Source of the DNA: Magnetococcus marinus MC-1
GTDB taxonomy: Bacteria; Pseudomonadota; Magnetococcia; Magnetococcales; Magnetococcaceae
Length of the DNA: 64,000 nt
Direction: 5' to 3'
Assembly (NCBI RefSeq): GCF_000014865.1
Contig: NC_008576.1
Coordinates: forward strand, 3,749,001-3,813,000
The position numbers and the translations under genes were made by a program. The notes under the pieces were generated by a model, which saw only the letters and a program-made list of their open reading frames with translations, did no database searches and had not been told where the DNA came from. Each line of letters begins with the position of its first letter. Within the stretch, counting starts at the first letter, position 1. This document shows, piece by piece, positions 8,764 through 17,907 of the stretch.

Positions 8764-10641
8764 ATGAGATCTCTAAGCAAACGATTAATCGTGGTCATTT
8801 TAGCCCTATTGATACCCTCTTTGTGTTTAGCTGAGGATCTTGAGGCTCAATTGGATGCCATCCACCGTTTGGTGGATCGCCAGGCCTATGCCGAGGCGCA
8901 GCCTAAATTGGAGGCCCTTGTCAAAAAACATCCCAAAAATTTGGATGTACGTTTTTTACTGGCTGTCACTTTTGCTGAGAGCAATCAACACCCCAAGGCG
9001 CTCGAATTGTTTGAGCAGCTGAGCAAGGAGTTCCCCCGCCAACCTGAACCCTACAACAACCTAGGCGTGCTGTATGCCCGCCAGGGCATGATGGATCAAT
9101 CCCGTGCAGCCTTTTTAAATGCGGTCATGAGCCATCCAAGCTACGCGACAGCCCATCGCAACCTCCAGGCAATCTACGCAAATATGGCAGCCCGCGCCTA
9201 TGGTCAAGCACTGGAGATGGAAGAGGTGTTTGACGAACAACCGGACCTCGCTATTTTAAAAAAAACAGGTTCGAAGGTGCAGGTATTGGTGGAGCAGGAC
9301 CAGGAGACTCTGAAAAAGCTGGCCTCCCTACAAGGTGAGTTAGAGGTTTTGCGTAAAATACGCGATCAAGCTCAACAAACCTTAGTGCGCCAACAAGAGG
9401 CTGAAAACCGCTTAAAGCTCGAATCTAAGCAGCGCAAGCAGTCTGAGGAAGCCCAAAGTGAAGCGCTCAAACGTGCCACCGCCGCAGAAAACGAGCTGGC
9501 ATTAAAGTCTCAAGAGATTGAACGCCTGACCGCGCAATACAACAGCCGCTTAGAAAAAGAGCAATCCAGTTCGGCCACGGCATTGGCTGATCTGGCGAAA
9601 CAGCAGCAGCAGAGTAGCCAGCTACAGGAACAGCTGGCTGCTCAGTTGCGCACCTTGGAACAGGCTCGTTTAACCAGTGAACAGGCGCTGGCCCGGGAAC
9701 GCGCTAACAGCAAAAAAAGTCAAGAGGCTCTCGCTCAGGAAAAACACAATCTGGAGCAGCGTCTTTCCCAGTTGAATAACCAGGAAAACGACCAACAGGC
9801 TGTCATCGCTAAGCTCAAATCGGATTTATTGGCTTCACAGCAGCTGGTTAGCCAACTACAAAACCAGCAGAACACCAGCACCCAATCCATGGCGCGTTTA
9901 AAACAAGATCTTGAAACGGAACAACAACGCTATGCTAAAGCACAGAGCGCCATAGAAAATGCCAAGGCTCGCCAGCAGCAAGCCATGCTCGCCCAAGAGC
10001 AACTTAATGCACGTTTTGCCAAACTAAACACGCAAATTCGGCAGTTAGAGCAGTCTCCGCTCGCCTCATCCCAAAGCGAGACCGCCACAACCGTGCCCGC
10101 CCCTACGCCAGCACAAACGGAACCGGCCAACGCCCCTGAGCCTGCGGTTGCGGCCCCGCAGGATTCCCCCCCAAAAGCGATCGTGGCGGAACCGACCCCC
10201 AAAGCCGTACAACGCCCTGAGCTCATGGTCAGCCTAAAAACCACGCCTGTCACCTCATACATTTTGCCCGACGAGGCTGAGGTCACCGTTGTGGAAGATT
10301 GGCGGGACAGTGTGCGCAGCGCCGTGACGCGCTGGACCGCCGCTTGGAGCAACAAGGATATCAGCACCTATCTGGCTGCTTATGGTGATGGCTTTCGCCC
10401 CCCCAAGGGTCTCTCTTTACGTAACTGGCAGAAGCAGCGGGTTCAGCGGTTAACCCAGCCCCGTTTTATTCAAGTAACCTTGGATGACGTGCGGGTGGTG
10501 TCGGTACATGGGGGACGGGCTAAGGTTAGCTTTGTGCAGAACTATCGTGCTGACAGCTATCAGGACAAGGTGAGTAAGATACTGTTGATGGAGCGTCAAA
10601 ACGGTCAGTGGAAGATTGTCCGTGAGTTATCCGATGGCTAA
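8764..10641 (+). CDS. TPR and coiled-coil protein with a C-terminal NTF2-like (Cds6-type) domain
   Basis: A 625-residue exported protein. A signal peptide (LIVVILALLIPSLCLA) is followed by tetratricopeptide repeats at about 25-140 with typical A/Y/G/P spacing (YNNLGVLYARQGM), a long glutamine-rich coiled coil at about 175-430, a proline/alanine-rich linker, and a C-terminal domain at about 510-625 with W-K-T-Y patterning of the SnoaL/NTF2-like domain found beside L,D-transpeptidases. The next gene, an L,D-transpeptidase, overlaps the stop by 8 bases and carries a similar C-terminal domain, so the two probably act together on peptidoglycan. The domain name is by pattern and not by search. Confidence 0.75.
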   Translation: MRSLSKRLIVVILALLIPSLCLAEDLEAQLDAIHRLVDRQAYAEAQPKLEALVKKHPKNLDVRFLLAVTFAESNQHPKALELFEQLSKEFPRQPEPYNNLGVLYARQGMMDQSRAAFLNAVMSHPSYATAHRNLQAIYANMAARAYGQALEMEEVFDEQPDLAILKKTGSKVQVLVEQDQETLKKLASLQGELEVLRKIRDQAQQTLVRQQEAENRLKLESKQRKQSEEAQSEALKRATAAENELALKSQEIERLTAQYNSRLEKEQSSSATALADLAKQQQQSSQLQEQLAAQLRTLEQARLTSEQALARERANSKKSQEALAQEKHNLEQRLSQLNNQENDQQAVIAKLKSDLLASQQLVSQLQNQQNTSTQSMARLKQDLETEQQRYAKAQSAIENAKARQQQAMLAQEQLNARFAKLNTQIRQLEQSPLASSQSETATTVPAPTPAQTEPANAPEPAVAAPQDSPPKAIVAEPTPKAVQRPELMVSLKTTPVTSYILPDEAEVTVVEDWRDSVRSAVTRWTAAWSNKDISTYLAAYGDGFRPPKGLSLRNWQKQRVQRLTQPRFIQVTLDDVRVVSVHGGRAKVSFVQNYRADSYQDKVSKILLMERQNGQWKIVRELSDG

Positions 10642-11881
10642 CACCTTCACAGCAAGCCGCCTGCTGCTGTTGATTCTGTTAACAAGCGTTGTGGTATGGC
10701 ACGCCACCATGGCCAACGCCGCAGAAGATAAGCAGAAATTGTTTAAGGGTATCTTATTGCCCGACGACCGCATTCAAATGTCGAGCTATGAGCGTCTTTT
10801 CCTGAAAGGGATGGATGCCATTGCCAACAATGACATGGCTTTGGCATTAATGCACTTTCGCACATTGACTGAAACCAAACCGGATTTTAAGTTGGCACAG
10901 TTAATCTATGCTGACCTACTGCTGGCACAGGCTTCGCCCATCTCTCAATTTGGGGCAAAAGTCAACCATGACGATGAGGAGTTCCAACGGCTGATGAACG
11001 AGGCGAAAGCCCGTTTGATGCATCAACTCAAGCCTATAGCCCTGGATAAATTACCGGCCCCTTTATTGCGTCTTTCCAAGCGTCATAGTCATGTTATTGC
11101 TGTCGATCTGACCCGCTCCCGGCTTTTTTTATTTGATAACCGTGAGGGCATGCCTAAGCTGATTGCCGATTACTATATCTCCAGCGGCAAAAAGGGTGCG
11201 GAAAAGATTAAACAGGGGGATAAGCGCACCCCTGCGGGGCTCTATTACGTGACCGAATATATCCCTGGGGAAAAACTACCCGATCTCTACGGGGCCGGTG
11301 CGATGCCCATCAACTATCCCAATGAATGGGACCGGCTGCACAAGCGCACCGGGTATGGTATTTGGCTGCATGGCACGGTTTCGGGCACCTACAGTCGGCC
11401 ACCCCGTGCCAGTGATGGCTGTGTGGCACTCACCAACCTCGATTTTGAAGAGTTGGAGGAGAAAACCAGTATTGGTACGCCGGTTTTATTAAGCAAACGT
11501 CTGTTGTGGATTAAACCAGAAGCGTGGAAAAAGCAGCAGCAACTATTTTTACAACGGCTGCACCAATGGTACCAGGATTTGCAAAGCGGTGATCCTAGCC
11601 GGGCTTTGCGCCACTACGCACCGGATTTTAATAACCAGCGGCAGGATTATGAAAGCTGGAGCAAATATATCCGCAATGTGGTGCTTAATTGGAAAAACAG
11701 CGCCTTTATTCTCACTGACCCAAGCATCATGCAGTATCCCGGTGAGCAGGCTATGGTGGTGGTTACCTTTACTCAACAAGATCCCGATGGCCCCCCTGGC
11801 TCTTGGCGTCTGCGCCGTCAATATTGGAAGATGCAACCTGCGGACGGGGTTTGGCATATTGTGTATGAAGATGTCGGGTAA
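10634..11881 (+). CDS. L,D-transpeptidase (YkuD family)
   Basis: A 415-residue periplasmic enzyme expected to form or edit 3-3 peptidoglycan cross-links or attach proteins to the wall. A signal peptide is followed by a helical TPR-like region. The YkuD catalytic domain starts near HVIAVDLTRSRLFLFD and contains the signature: His246 in LHGT and the nucleophile Cys263 in SDGC. The C-terminal 110 residues resemble the NTF2-like domain of the preceding protein. The start ATG 10634 overlaps the previous gene by 8 bases, which indicates translational coupling; an upstream TTG at 10616 is less likely because it would spoil the signal peptide. Confidence 0.88.
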   Translation: MANTFTASRLLLLILLTSVVVWHATMANAAEDKQKLFKGILLPDDRIQMSSYERLFLKGMDAIANNDMALALMHFRTLTETKPDFKLAQLIYADLLLAQASPISQFGAKVNHDDEEFQRLMNEAKARLMHQLKPIALDKLPAPLLRLSKRHSHVIAVDLTRSRLFLFDNREGMPKLIADYYISSGKKGAEKIKQGDKRTPAGLYYVTEYIPGEKLPDLYGAGAMPINYPNEWDRLHKRTGYGIWLHGTVSGTYSRPPRASDGCVALTNLDFEELEEKTSIGTPVLLSKRLLWIKPEAWKKQQQLFLQRLHQWYQDLQSGDPSRALRHYAPDFNNQRQDYESWSKYIRNVVLNWKNSAFILTDPSIMQYPGEQAMVVVTFTQQDPDGPPGSWRLRRQYWKMQPADGVWHIVYEDVG

Positions 11882-12164
11882 GCCGTCTAACCTTGCCTAA
11901 CGCACTTAACTTTATTGTCCCTTTTTGCCCCTTAGGGAGAGCCTTGCTCGGCATTAGGCGGCCTTAATTCCCAACGATCATCCCAACTTGAGCGTGTCGC
12001 TTCCCCAATCGACACGGCCCGCGCCGGGTCGTGACAGCGATGGCGTTACCCCAGTGTGTTCAATTTCCCGATTTAGCGGGTTAAAGCGGTTCCCCTTTAC
12101 GCCTAGAATGGGGCATAATGACCCAAAACCTTACCTAATTTTGCCAATGTCATGGGAGCCACCT

Positions 12165-12590
12165 ATGCTGGTACGTGCCACCCTCTCGGCCCACGCCTTT
12201 GTGATGGATGTCCAGCCTGGGCAAGCAACCCGACTGCTGTTGGTCCAACTTAACTATTCGGACCAACGGCGCCATAAATGGGCTTTGCCCGGTGGCTTTG
12301 TGGATCAAGGTGAGACCATTGAAAAGGCATTACAGCGGGAGGTCGCCGAAGAGGTCGCCCTTACGTTGAACCAATGGCAGCAATTTTCGGTGGTCCCCTT
12401 GCTGCTTTGCGAGCTTCCCCATGTGGGGTTTTTATTTCGCTGCGATGGCTGGCAGGGCACACCACGGCTAACCAGTCGTGAACTCTGCGATCTACGTTGG
12501 GTCGATCGTGAAACCTTTAATGCCATGGCCGACGCCGGCGAGCTGGCTTATACCGAGATGCGTATTCAAGGGGATTTACTCACGTGGTAA
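12165..12590 (+). CDS. Nudix hydrolase
   Basis: A 141-residue Nudix-fold pyrophosphohydrolase. The Nudix box is recognisable as GFVDQGET...REVAEEVAL: the metal-binding REVxEE core is intact, but the glycine near the end of the box (consensus EExGU) is replaced by alanine. The substrate cannot be predicted. The ATG at 12165 is chosen because GGGAG lies 7 bases upstream and the domain begins directly after it; longer in-frame starts back to 11988 add sequence without family similarity. The next gene overlaps its stop. Confidence 0.8.
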   Translation: MLVRATLSAHAFVMDVQPGQATRLLLVQLNYSDQRRHKWALPGGFVDQGETIEKALQREVAEEVALTLNQWQQFSVVPLLLCELPHVGFLFRCDGWQGTPRLTSRELCDLRWVDRETFNAMADAGELAYTEMRIQGDLLTW

Positions 12591-13069
12591 AGCCATGTTC
12601 CATACTCTGTGCAGCCTGTTTACTGCTCACCCTCTTTGCCAGCCCAGCTCTGGCCATGCAGCCCTCGGCTGGGTCGGTCAACACGCCAGAGCTGGCCCAA
12701 CAACCGGATCAAGCCTCCCCCAGCCAAGCGCTGAAACAAGCTTTGTATGATCTGCAACGGGCATTAATAAATCTGCAAGAGGCCAGCAAGGATGTCAGTG
12801 CTGAACACCTAAAAGCCTTACAAAAAAAGGTCCAACAGGCCCAGCAACGGTTACAGGCGTTGATCGACCACCACCAGCCCCAGTGGCAGGCTTTATTGCA
12901 TGAAGGTGGGGCGCAGTTGGAGCTTTTACTGCGTCAGGGACAGAGTGCATGGCAAAAAAACCTTCCCCGTTTTAAAGAGCTGCTGCAAGAGCACTTGCAA
13001 CCGCTTATGCCGCCCCATCCCCCAACGACGCCAGAGCATGATGCGGTAGAAGAGGGACAATTAATCTAG
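12584..13069 (+). CDS. Small exported helical protein, unknown function
   Basis: A 161-residue protein starting at a GTG that overlaps the Nudix stop by 7 bases. A clear signal peptide ([16 protein letters not shown]) is followed by a long glutamine- and leucine-rich helix with coiled-coil character at about 45-140 and a proline-rich, acidic tail. No family recognised. The overlap suggests it is translated with the Nudix gene. Confidence 0.6.
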   Translation: MVKPCSILCAACLLLTLFASPALAMQPSAGSVNTPELAQQPDQASPSQALKQALYDLQRALINLQEASKDVSAEHLKALQKKVQQAQQRLQALIDHHQPQWQALLHEGGAQLELLLRQGQSAWQKNLPRFKELLQEHLQPLMPPHPPTTPEHDAVEEGQLI

Positions 13070-13170
13070 GCACTATCCGCCACCATGCTCAGGATAGGCC
13101 AGAGCGGTTAACCGATCATACCGCCAGACTCAAGACCCCACGCGCAGCACCACGGCAGCAGACTCAACGC

Positions 13171-13620
13171 CTAAAACCAGGGTTGCTGCAACAGGCCCAG
13201 ATGCCCACCCTCGATCCCCTGCCCCTGAAACAGCCGGGCTAACGTTGCAGCTGGAATAATGGGGTAAAGAGGATATGCAGTGGCTTCCTCAAGATTTAAC
13301 CAAACCAGTTCAAGCGCTTTGGTTTCGGCAGGATTAAGCCGGGGTTCCCCATTGGCCGTAACCGCAAAGAGCAGGTGCAGCACATCCCGCCCCGCAGCTT
13401 GGGTCTGTATAGAGCCCAACAGGGCACCGACCGTTACTTTAAGCCCCATCTCCTCATCAAACTCTCGTGCCAGTCCACGGCCCATCTCTTCACCCGCCTC
13501 TAGGTTCCCCCCTGGCAGGTTGTAGCGCTCCTGCCCATTGTAGTGATAACGCATCCACAACATTGCGCCATCCCGCTGCAACAGCCCACAAGGGCGAATG
13601 ATCCAAGCATTTCCATTCAT
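13171..13620 (-). CDS. Nudix hydrolase, second copy
   Basis: A 149-residue Nudix enzyme with a full consensus box, GGNLEAGEE...REFDEEMGL, so catalysis is expected to be intact. It begins 2 bases after the stop of rdgB and is preceded by GGAGAGG, which supports ATG 13620 over an upstream start at 13641 inside rdgB. Co-transcription with the ITP/XTP pyrophosphatase suggests a role in cleaning the nucleotide pool or hydrolysing nucleoside-diphosphate derivatives; the exact substrate is not visible in the sequence. Confidence 0.85.
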   Translation of the reverse strand: MNGNAWIIRPCGLLQRDGAMLWMRYHYNGQERYNLPGGNLEAGEEMGRGLAREFDEEMGLKVTVGALLGSIQTQAAGRDVLHLLFAVTANGEPRLNPAETKALELVWLNLEEATAYPLYPIIPAATLARLFQGQGIEGGHLGLLQQPWF

Positions 13621-13622
13621 TG

Positions 13623-14231
13623 TTACGCCTCTCCGGGCCATTGGCCTTGACGCGCGGCCAGCGCGGCCACAAAAGCATTTACCGCACGACCACGATGGCT
13701 CATGGCATCCTTTTCATGGGGGGCCATTTGGGCAAAGGTACGCGCCTCGCCCTCCGGCTGAAAGAGCGGATCGTAACCAAAGCCCCCCTCACCCACCGCA
13801 GCCTGTACAATCCAACCATCCACCCGCCCCTCAAAGCACGCACGTCCGCCTTCTGGTGTCACCAAGGCTAAGGTACAGTGAAAATGCGCAGCGCGGTTGC
13901 TGTGACCCGCCATGGCGTGCAGCAGTTTATCCACATTCTCCGCATCACTGGCTTGCTCACCCGCATAACGCGCCGAGCGCACCCCTGGCGCGCCATGTAG
14001 GGCATCCACCACCAAGCCCGAATCATCGGCCAAGGCCGCCAAACCGGTGTGCTGCATCAACGCCTCCGCTTTTTTAAAGGCATTTTCAGCAAAGCTCTCG
14101 CCATCTTCTACCACCTCTGGTGCCTGGGGAAAGGCATCCAACCCCAACAGTTCGACAGGCTGCCCTGCTAAAGCCCGTTTTAACTCGATCAATTTTTTAC
14201 GATTTCCCGTCGCCAACACCAAACGTACCAT
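13623..14231 (-). CDS. rdgB: XTP/dITP diphosphatase RdgB (HAM1 family)
   Basis: RdgB hydrolyses non-canonical purine nucleotides (XTP, dITP) to their monophosphates and keeps them out of DNA and RNA. The 202-residue product has the hallmark N-terminus VLATGNRKKLIEL, the ADDSGL motif with catalytic and metal-binding acids near residue 68, the GFGYDPLF segment and the SHRGRA ending. Length matches the family. It heads a two-gene minus-strand operon with a Nudix hydrolase. Confidence 0.95.
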   Translation of the reverse strand: MVRLVLATGNRKKLIELKRALAGQPVELLGLDAFPQAPEVVEDGESFAENAFKKAEALMQHTGLAALADDSGLVVDALHGAPGVRSARYAGEQASDAENVDKLLHAMAGHSNRAAHFHCTLALVTPEGGRACFEGRVDGWIVQAAVGEGGFGYDPLFQPEGEARTFAQMAPHEKDAMSHRGRAVNAFVAALAARQGQWPGEA

Positions 14232-14451
14232 TTACCTACCCCTATTCATGGTCACTATACGTCGCCCACTCTAAAAGGTATCAAGCCACGGTTCAAGCCC
14301 AAGCTGACCCTGGCGACTTGCCTTGCCTACTTCCCTTGTCTAACAGGATAATAAGCGCAGCAGTCATGAAAGAGTTGGGAATTCTTCAAGAGCATGGCAT
14401 AATCACACGCGGTTTAATAATCATGCCTACTTCGTTAACTCAAGGCCCTCC

Positions 14452-16341
14452 ATGCGCTTATCCCTTGCTGCGCGACAACATCATCTGGCCACATCGGTTC
14501 AGGGGAAATTGATCCTAGCTACCGCACTTGGTGCCGCCATGGCGCTGGCAAGTCTGCTTTTTTTATTCCAGTATCTCTATCAACAACAGTTGACCCAAGG
14601 TGCCCATAGCATGGCGGCCCAGGTGCAGTTACTGTTTAAAGCCTCCTTAGAAAATGCCATGCTCAAACGCGACTTAGAGGGCTTAGATGATATTGTGCAA
14701 AAGCTCGCCCAGCAACCGGGCATTCAAAATGTTATGATTCTTAACCCGGTTGGTGAAGTGCGTTTTAGTTCGAACAGCAGCGACCTTTATCAAATACTTG
14801 ACCCCGAGGCCATGCCCGACCAAGTTAAGCAGCCTAGCAACCGTTTTATGCAAGACCGGCAACAACAAGCGGTCCTGCGTAGCTACTTCCCGGTGCCCAA
14901 CCAAGCCCCTTGCCAGGTCTGTCATGGCAGCCTAGAGCATTCCCCAATCAATGGGATCGTGGCGGTTGATTTCGCGGCGCAAGCCGTTGAACACGAGGCA
15001 CGGCATAAGACCATGCTGTTATTCTATGTGGCACTGCTTATTTTACTGTTAAGCATGCTGTTTGCATGGCTAGCGGCACGGCGTGTTATTTTGCAACCCT
15101 TAGCCGCGCTTAGCCAACTGGCGCAAACCTTTGCCATGGGGGATCTGCAAGCACGCAGCACCCTAGCGGGCCAAGATGAGCTCCACCAACTGGGCCGCAC
15201 CCTTAACCAAATGGCGGACAATCTACAAATAACCCTGCGCCGTCTGGCGGAGCAGGAAGCCTATACCCACTCCATTTTAGATCAGCTCCCCGATGGGGTG
15301 CGGGTGATTGATGGACAGATGCGCACCCTATTAACCAACCGTATTTTCCGCGAACGCTTAGGGTTGGAAGAGGATGCCGCAGAGATGGCCCCCTGTTTTG
15401 CCGTTAGCCATGCCCGCACCACCCCCTGCCCGCCTACCCTTGTTACCTGTCCGGTATATGAAATTTTGGACAAACCGGGGCAACGTTTAAAATCTCTACA
15501 GACCCACCTGCATACCGATGGGCAGCAGGAGCTACAAGTTGAGGTGGTTGCCTCAGCGGTCGAGATTCTAAAGGAGGGTAAACCCGTCAAGGTTATTGTC
15601 GAATCGGTGCGGGATATTAAAGAGGCCATGGCCTTTGCCCACGGGCAAAAGCTGGCGGTGTTGGGCCAATTGGCTTCGGGCATCGCCCATGAAGTACGTA
15701 ATCCCTTAGCCAATATACGCTTTGCCATACAGTCTAACCTGCGTGGGGCCAGCATTACCACCGAACAGTTAGAAGAGACGGTGGCCCTTACCGAACAAGC
15801 GGTCGATCACTGTATTGAGATCACCGAACGCATTTTAAAGCTGAGCGAAGCCCCTGGCGAGTTATCCCTATTAGAGCTTAACAGCCTGAGCCAAGAGTGC
15901 GTCGCGCTCATGGCCTGGAACGCACGGGAACACTCGGTTAACATGCAGATTGAGCTTTCTAACCAACAACCTCGCACTCTAGCGGCGGATAGTGACCTAC
16001 GCATTATCTTGCTCAATCTCATGCAAAATGCCTTGCACGCCATGCCCCATGGCGGCTCTTTGCGCGTTGGTACCAGCCGTGGCAATGGGCGTGTGGCCTT
16101 TGTGGTCGAGGATAGCGGTGTCGGCATGGACCCCCTTATACAGAGCCACATGTTCGACCCCTTTTTCAGTCGCCGTGCCGATGGCAGTCGCGGTGCGGGT
16201 TTGGGCTTAACCTTAGTTCACTCGCTGGTTAGCCGCTATAATGGCCAGATTATGCTGGATAGCACTCCCGGCAAAGGCAGCCGTTTTACCATCACCTTAA
16301 CCGATGCAGACACACCGCTTCCTCTCGGGGAGGAGGTTTAG
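14452..16341 (+). CDS. Membrane sensor histidine kinase with periplasmic CxxCH
   Basis: A 629-residue kinase. Membrane segments lie at about 22-42 and 188-209. Between them, in the predicted periplasm, is a c-type haem motif C154-x-x-C157-H158 (PCQVCHG). HAMP follows, then a PAS domain with a cysteine-rich stretch (PCPPTLVTCP), HisKA with His413 in GIAHEVRNP, and a HATPase domain with DSGVGM and GAGLGL. Covalent haem would make it a redox or gas sensor; this is inferred from the motif and location. The partner regulator starts 1 base after the stop, so the two form a pair. The PAS cysteines could bind metal, but nothing proves it. Confidence 0.9.
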   Translation: MRLSLAARQHHLATSVQGKLILATALGAAMALASLLFLFQYLYQQQLTQGAHSMAAQVQLLFKASLENAMLKRDLEGLDDIVQKLAQQPGIQNVMILNPVGEVRFSSNSSDLYQILDPEAMPDQVKQPSNRFMQDRQQQAVLRSYFPVPNQAPCQVCHGSLEHSPINGIVAVDFAAQAVEHEARHKTMLLFYVALLILLLSMLFAWLAARRVILQPLAALSQLAQTFAMGDLQARSTLAGQDELHQLGRTLNQMADNLQITLRRLAEQEAYTHSILDQLPDGVRVIDGQMRTLLTNRIFRERLGLEEDAAEMAPCFAVSHARTTPCPPTLVTCPVYEILDKPGQRLKSLQTHLHTDGQQELQVEVVASAVEILKEGKPVKVIVESVRDIKEAMAFAHGQKLAVLGQLASGIAHEVRNPLANIRFAIQSNLRGASITTEQLEETVALTEQAVDHCIEITERILKLSEAPGELSLLELNSLSQECVALMAWNAREHSVNMQIELSNQQPRTLAADSDLRIILLNLMQNALHAMPHGGSLRVGTSRGNGRVAFVVEDSGVGMDPLIQSHMFDPFFSRRADGSRGAGLGLTLVHSLVSRYNGQIMLDSTPGKGSRFTITLTDADTPLPLGEEV

Positions 16342-16342
16342 T

Positions 16343-17692
16343 ATGGGCGCCAAGATCCTGATTATTGAGGATGATCCTACCTTAAACCGGCTTATGGTCA
16401 ACCATCTTAGTCGGTTAGGCCACCATGTCACTGGCACCCATAGCCGGGCCGAAGCTGAACACTATTTTAATCAACATGAACCGCTCTTGATTATCATGGA
16501 TCTCCGGCTACCAGACGTAAACGGCATTGACTATTTGCCCCAAATACCAGTGCCCGCGCCGGTCATTATGCTCACCGCCTATAGCTCGGTAACCAGCGCG
16601 GTTAAGGCCATGAAAGCCGGTGCCTTTGAGTATCTGGTGAAGCCGGTTAATGTGGAGGAGCTGGAGTTGGTTGTGTCGCGGGGTTTAGAGCATGCCAACA
16701 TGCTGCATGACCGCCAATTTTTTAGCCAACAGCAGCCCCAACAGCAGCGCATGATCGGCACGAGTGTCGCCATGTTGCATCTTCAACAGCAGATTCAACA
16801 GATGCTGGAGCATGAACAGCCGGTTTGGGTCTTTGGCGAACCCGGCACAGGTAAATCATTGGTAGCGCGCACCATCCACGAAAAAAGCCTACGCCGTGGC
16901 GGTCACTTTGGCATATTACACTGCGACAGCCTGCCCGAAAGCCTGTTGGAAGCCGAATTATTCGGCCATGAAAAGGGGGTTTTCCCCGGCCATGTTGGTC
17001 GCAAATTGGGTCTTTTAGAGGGGGCGCGCCAAGGCTCCCTGCTGCTGGATCAGTTGGCGTCACTGCCGCTAAGCTTTCAGAAAAAACTTCTGACCCTGCT
17101 TGAAGAGGGGCGTTTTTGTCGGTTAGGGGGTACCCGTCAGCTCACCACCACAGCGCGCCTTGTGATTTCTACCGACCGATCCCCCCAACAGCTGCTCGCT
17201 GAGCAACGGCTGCTGCCTGAATTGCTTGAGCACCTGAATGTTCACGCCATCCACCTACCGCCCTTACGGGAACATGCTGAGGATATACCCGCATTAATCC
17301 ATCATTTTTTAGACAACCACCCGTTTGCTCTTACCGTACCCAAACGGCTCTCCCCTAGCGCCATGAAACGCTGCCTTGCCCATCACTGGCCGGGCAATAT
17401 CCTAGAGCTACAAAATGCGATGGAACGGGCGGTGCTGCTGTCGGCCCGCGAAGAGGTGATCCAGGTTGAGCATTTGCCCTTCCGCGAACCGGGCTCCGCA
17501 GCCCCGAAACAGAGCAGCATTACCCTAGCCTTCCCCTTTGAGCCCACCTTGGAAGAGATGGAAAAACACTATCTCGAATCCCTGTTGCAGCGCTATCAGG
17601 GGCATCGTGCCTCGGTGGCAAACACCTTGGGCATTAGCGAGCGTAACCTCTACCGGTTGATTCGCAAATATGGTCTACAAGAGGTCCGTTAA
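16343..17692 (+). CDS. NtrC-family response regulator with a degenerate AAA+ domain
   Basis: A 449-residue regulator: receiver (1-120, phosphoacceptor Asp53), AAA+ region (about 140-370) and a Fis-type helix-turn-helix at the end (SVANTLGISERNLYRLIR). Walker A is intact (GEPGTGKS). Most residues needed for sigma-54 activation are changed: the GAFTGA loop reads GVFPGH (212-217), the Walker B pair DE reads D236-Q237, the arginine fingers expected in FREDLxxRL are absent (LLPELLEHL), and the sensor II arginine of GNVREL is lost (GNILEL). It should still bind DNA and possibly ATP but not remodel sigma-54 polymerase. It starts 1 base after the kinase stop with GGAGG upstream; an upstream start at 16304 lies inside the kinase. 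Confidence 0.9.
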   Translation: MGAKILIIEDDPTLNRLMVNHLSRLGHHVTGTHSRAEAEHYFNQHEPLLIIMDLRLPDVNGIDYLPQIPVPAPVIMLTAYSSVTSAVKAMKAGAFEYLVKPVNVEELELVVSRGLEHANMLHDRQFFSQQQPQQQRMIGTSVAMLHLQQQIQQMLEHEQPVWVFGEPGTGKSLVARTIHEKSLRRGGHFGILHCDSLPESLLEAELFGHEKGVFPGHVGRKLGLLEGARQGSLLLDQLASLPLSFQKKLLTLLEEGRFCRLGGTRQLTTTARLVISTDRSPQQLLAEQRLLPELLEHLNVHAIHLPPLREHAEDIPALIHHFLDNHPFALTVPKRLSPSAMKRCLAHHWPGNILELQNAMERAVLLSAREEVIQVEHLPFREPGSAAPKQSSITLAFPFEPTLEEMEKHYLESLLQRYQGHRASVANTLGISERNLYRLIRKYGLQEVR

Positions 17693-17849
17693 TACAAAAA
17701 AAAAGGCGCCACCCGCTCATGTTGCAGGCGTCGCAAACAAGCGAGCTTGCTGCCTACCCCACCCAACTAAACCTAGTACCCTAAATTGATTATCCCTGAC
17801 CGCCTAATACTTTTGGATATTCTTGCAGACGAAGCCCTACAAAACGGGT

Positions 17850-17855
17850 TATAAT
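17850..17855 (+). promoter_or_regulatory. Candidate -10 box upstream of the diguanylate cyclase
   Basis: A perfect TATAAT lies 52 bases before the cyclase start. No good -35 box sits at 16-18 bases; TTGCAG at 17823 is too far. It may need an activator. Confidence 0.35.
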
Positions 17856-17907
17856 TCCACACTGCATCCGCTCGTTTTCATTCAAATTTGGCACAGGCAA
17901 GATAAGC

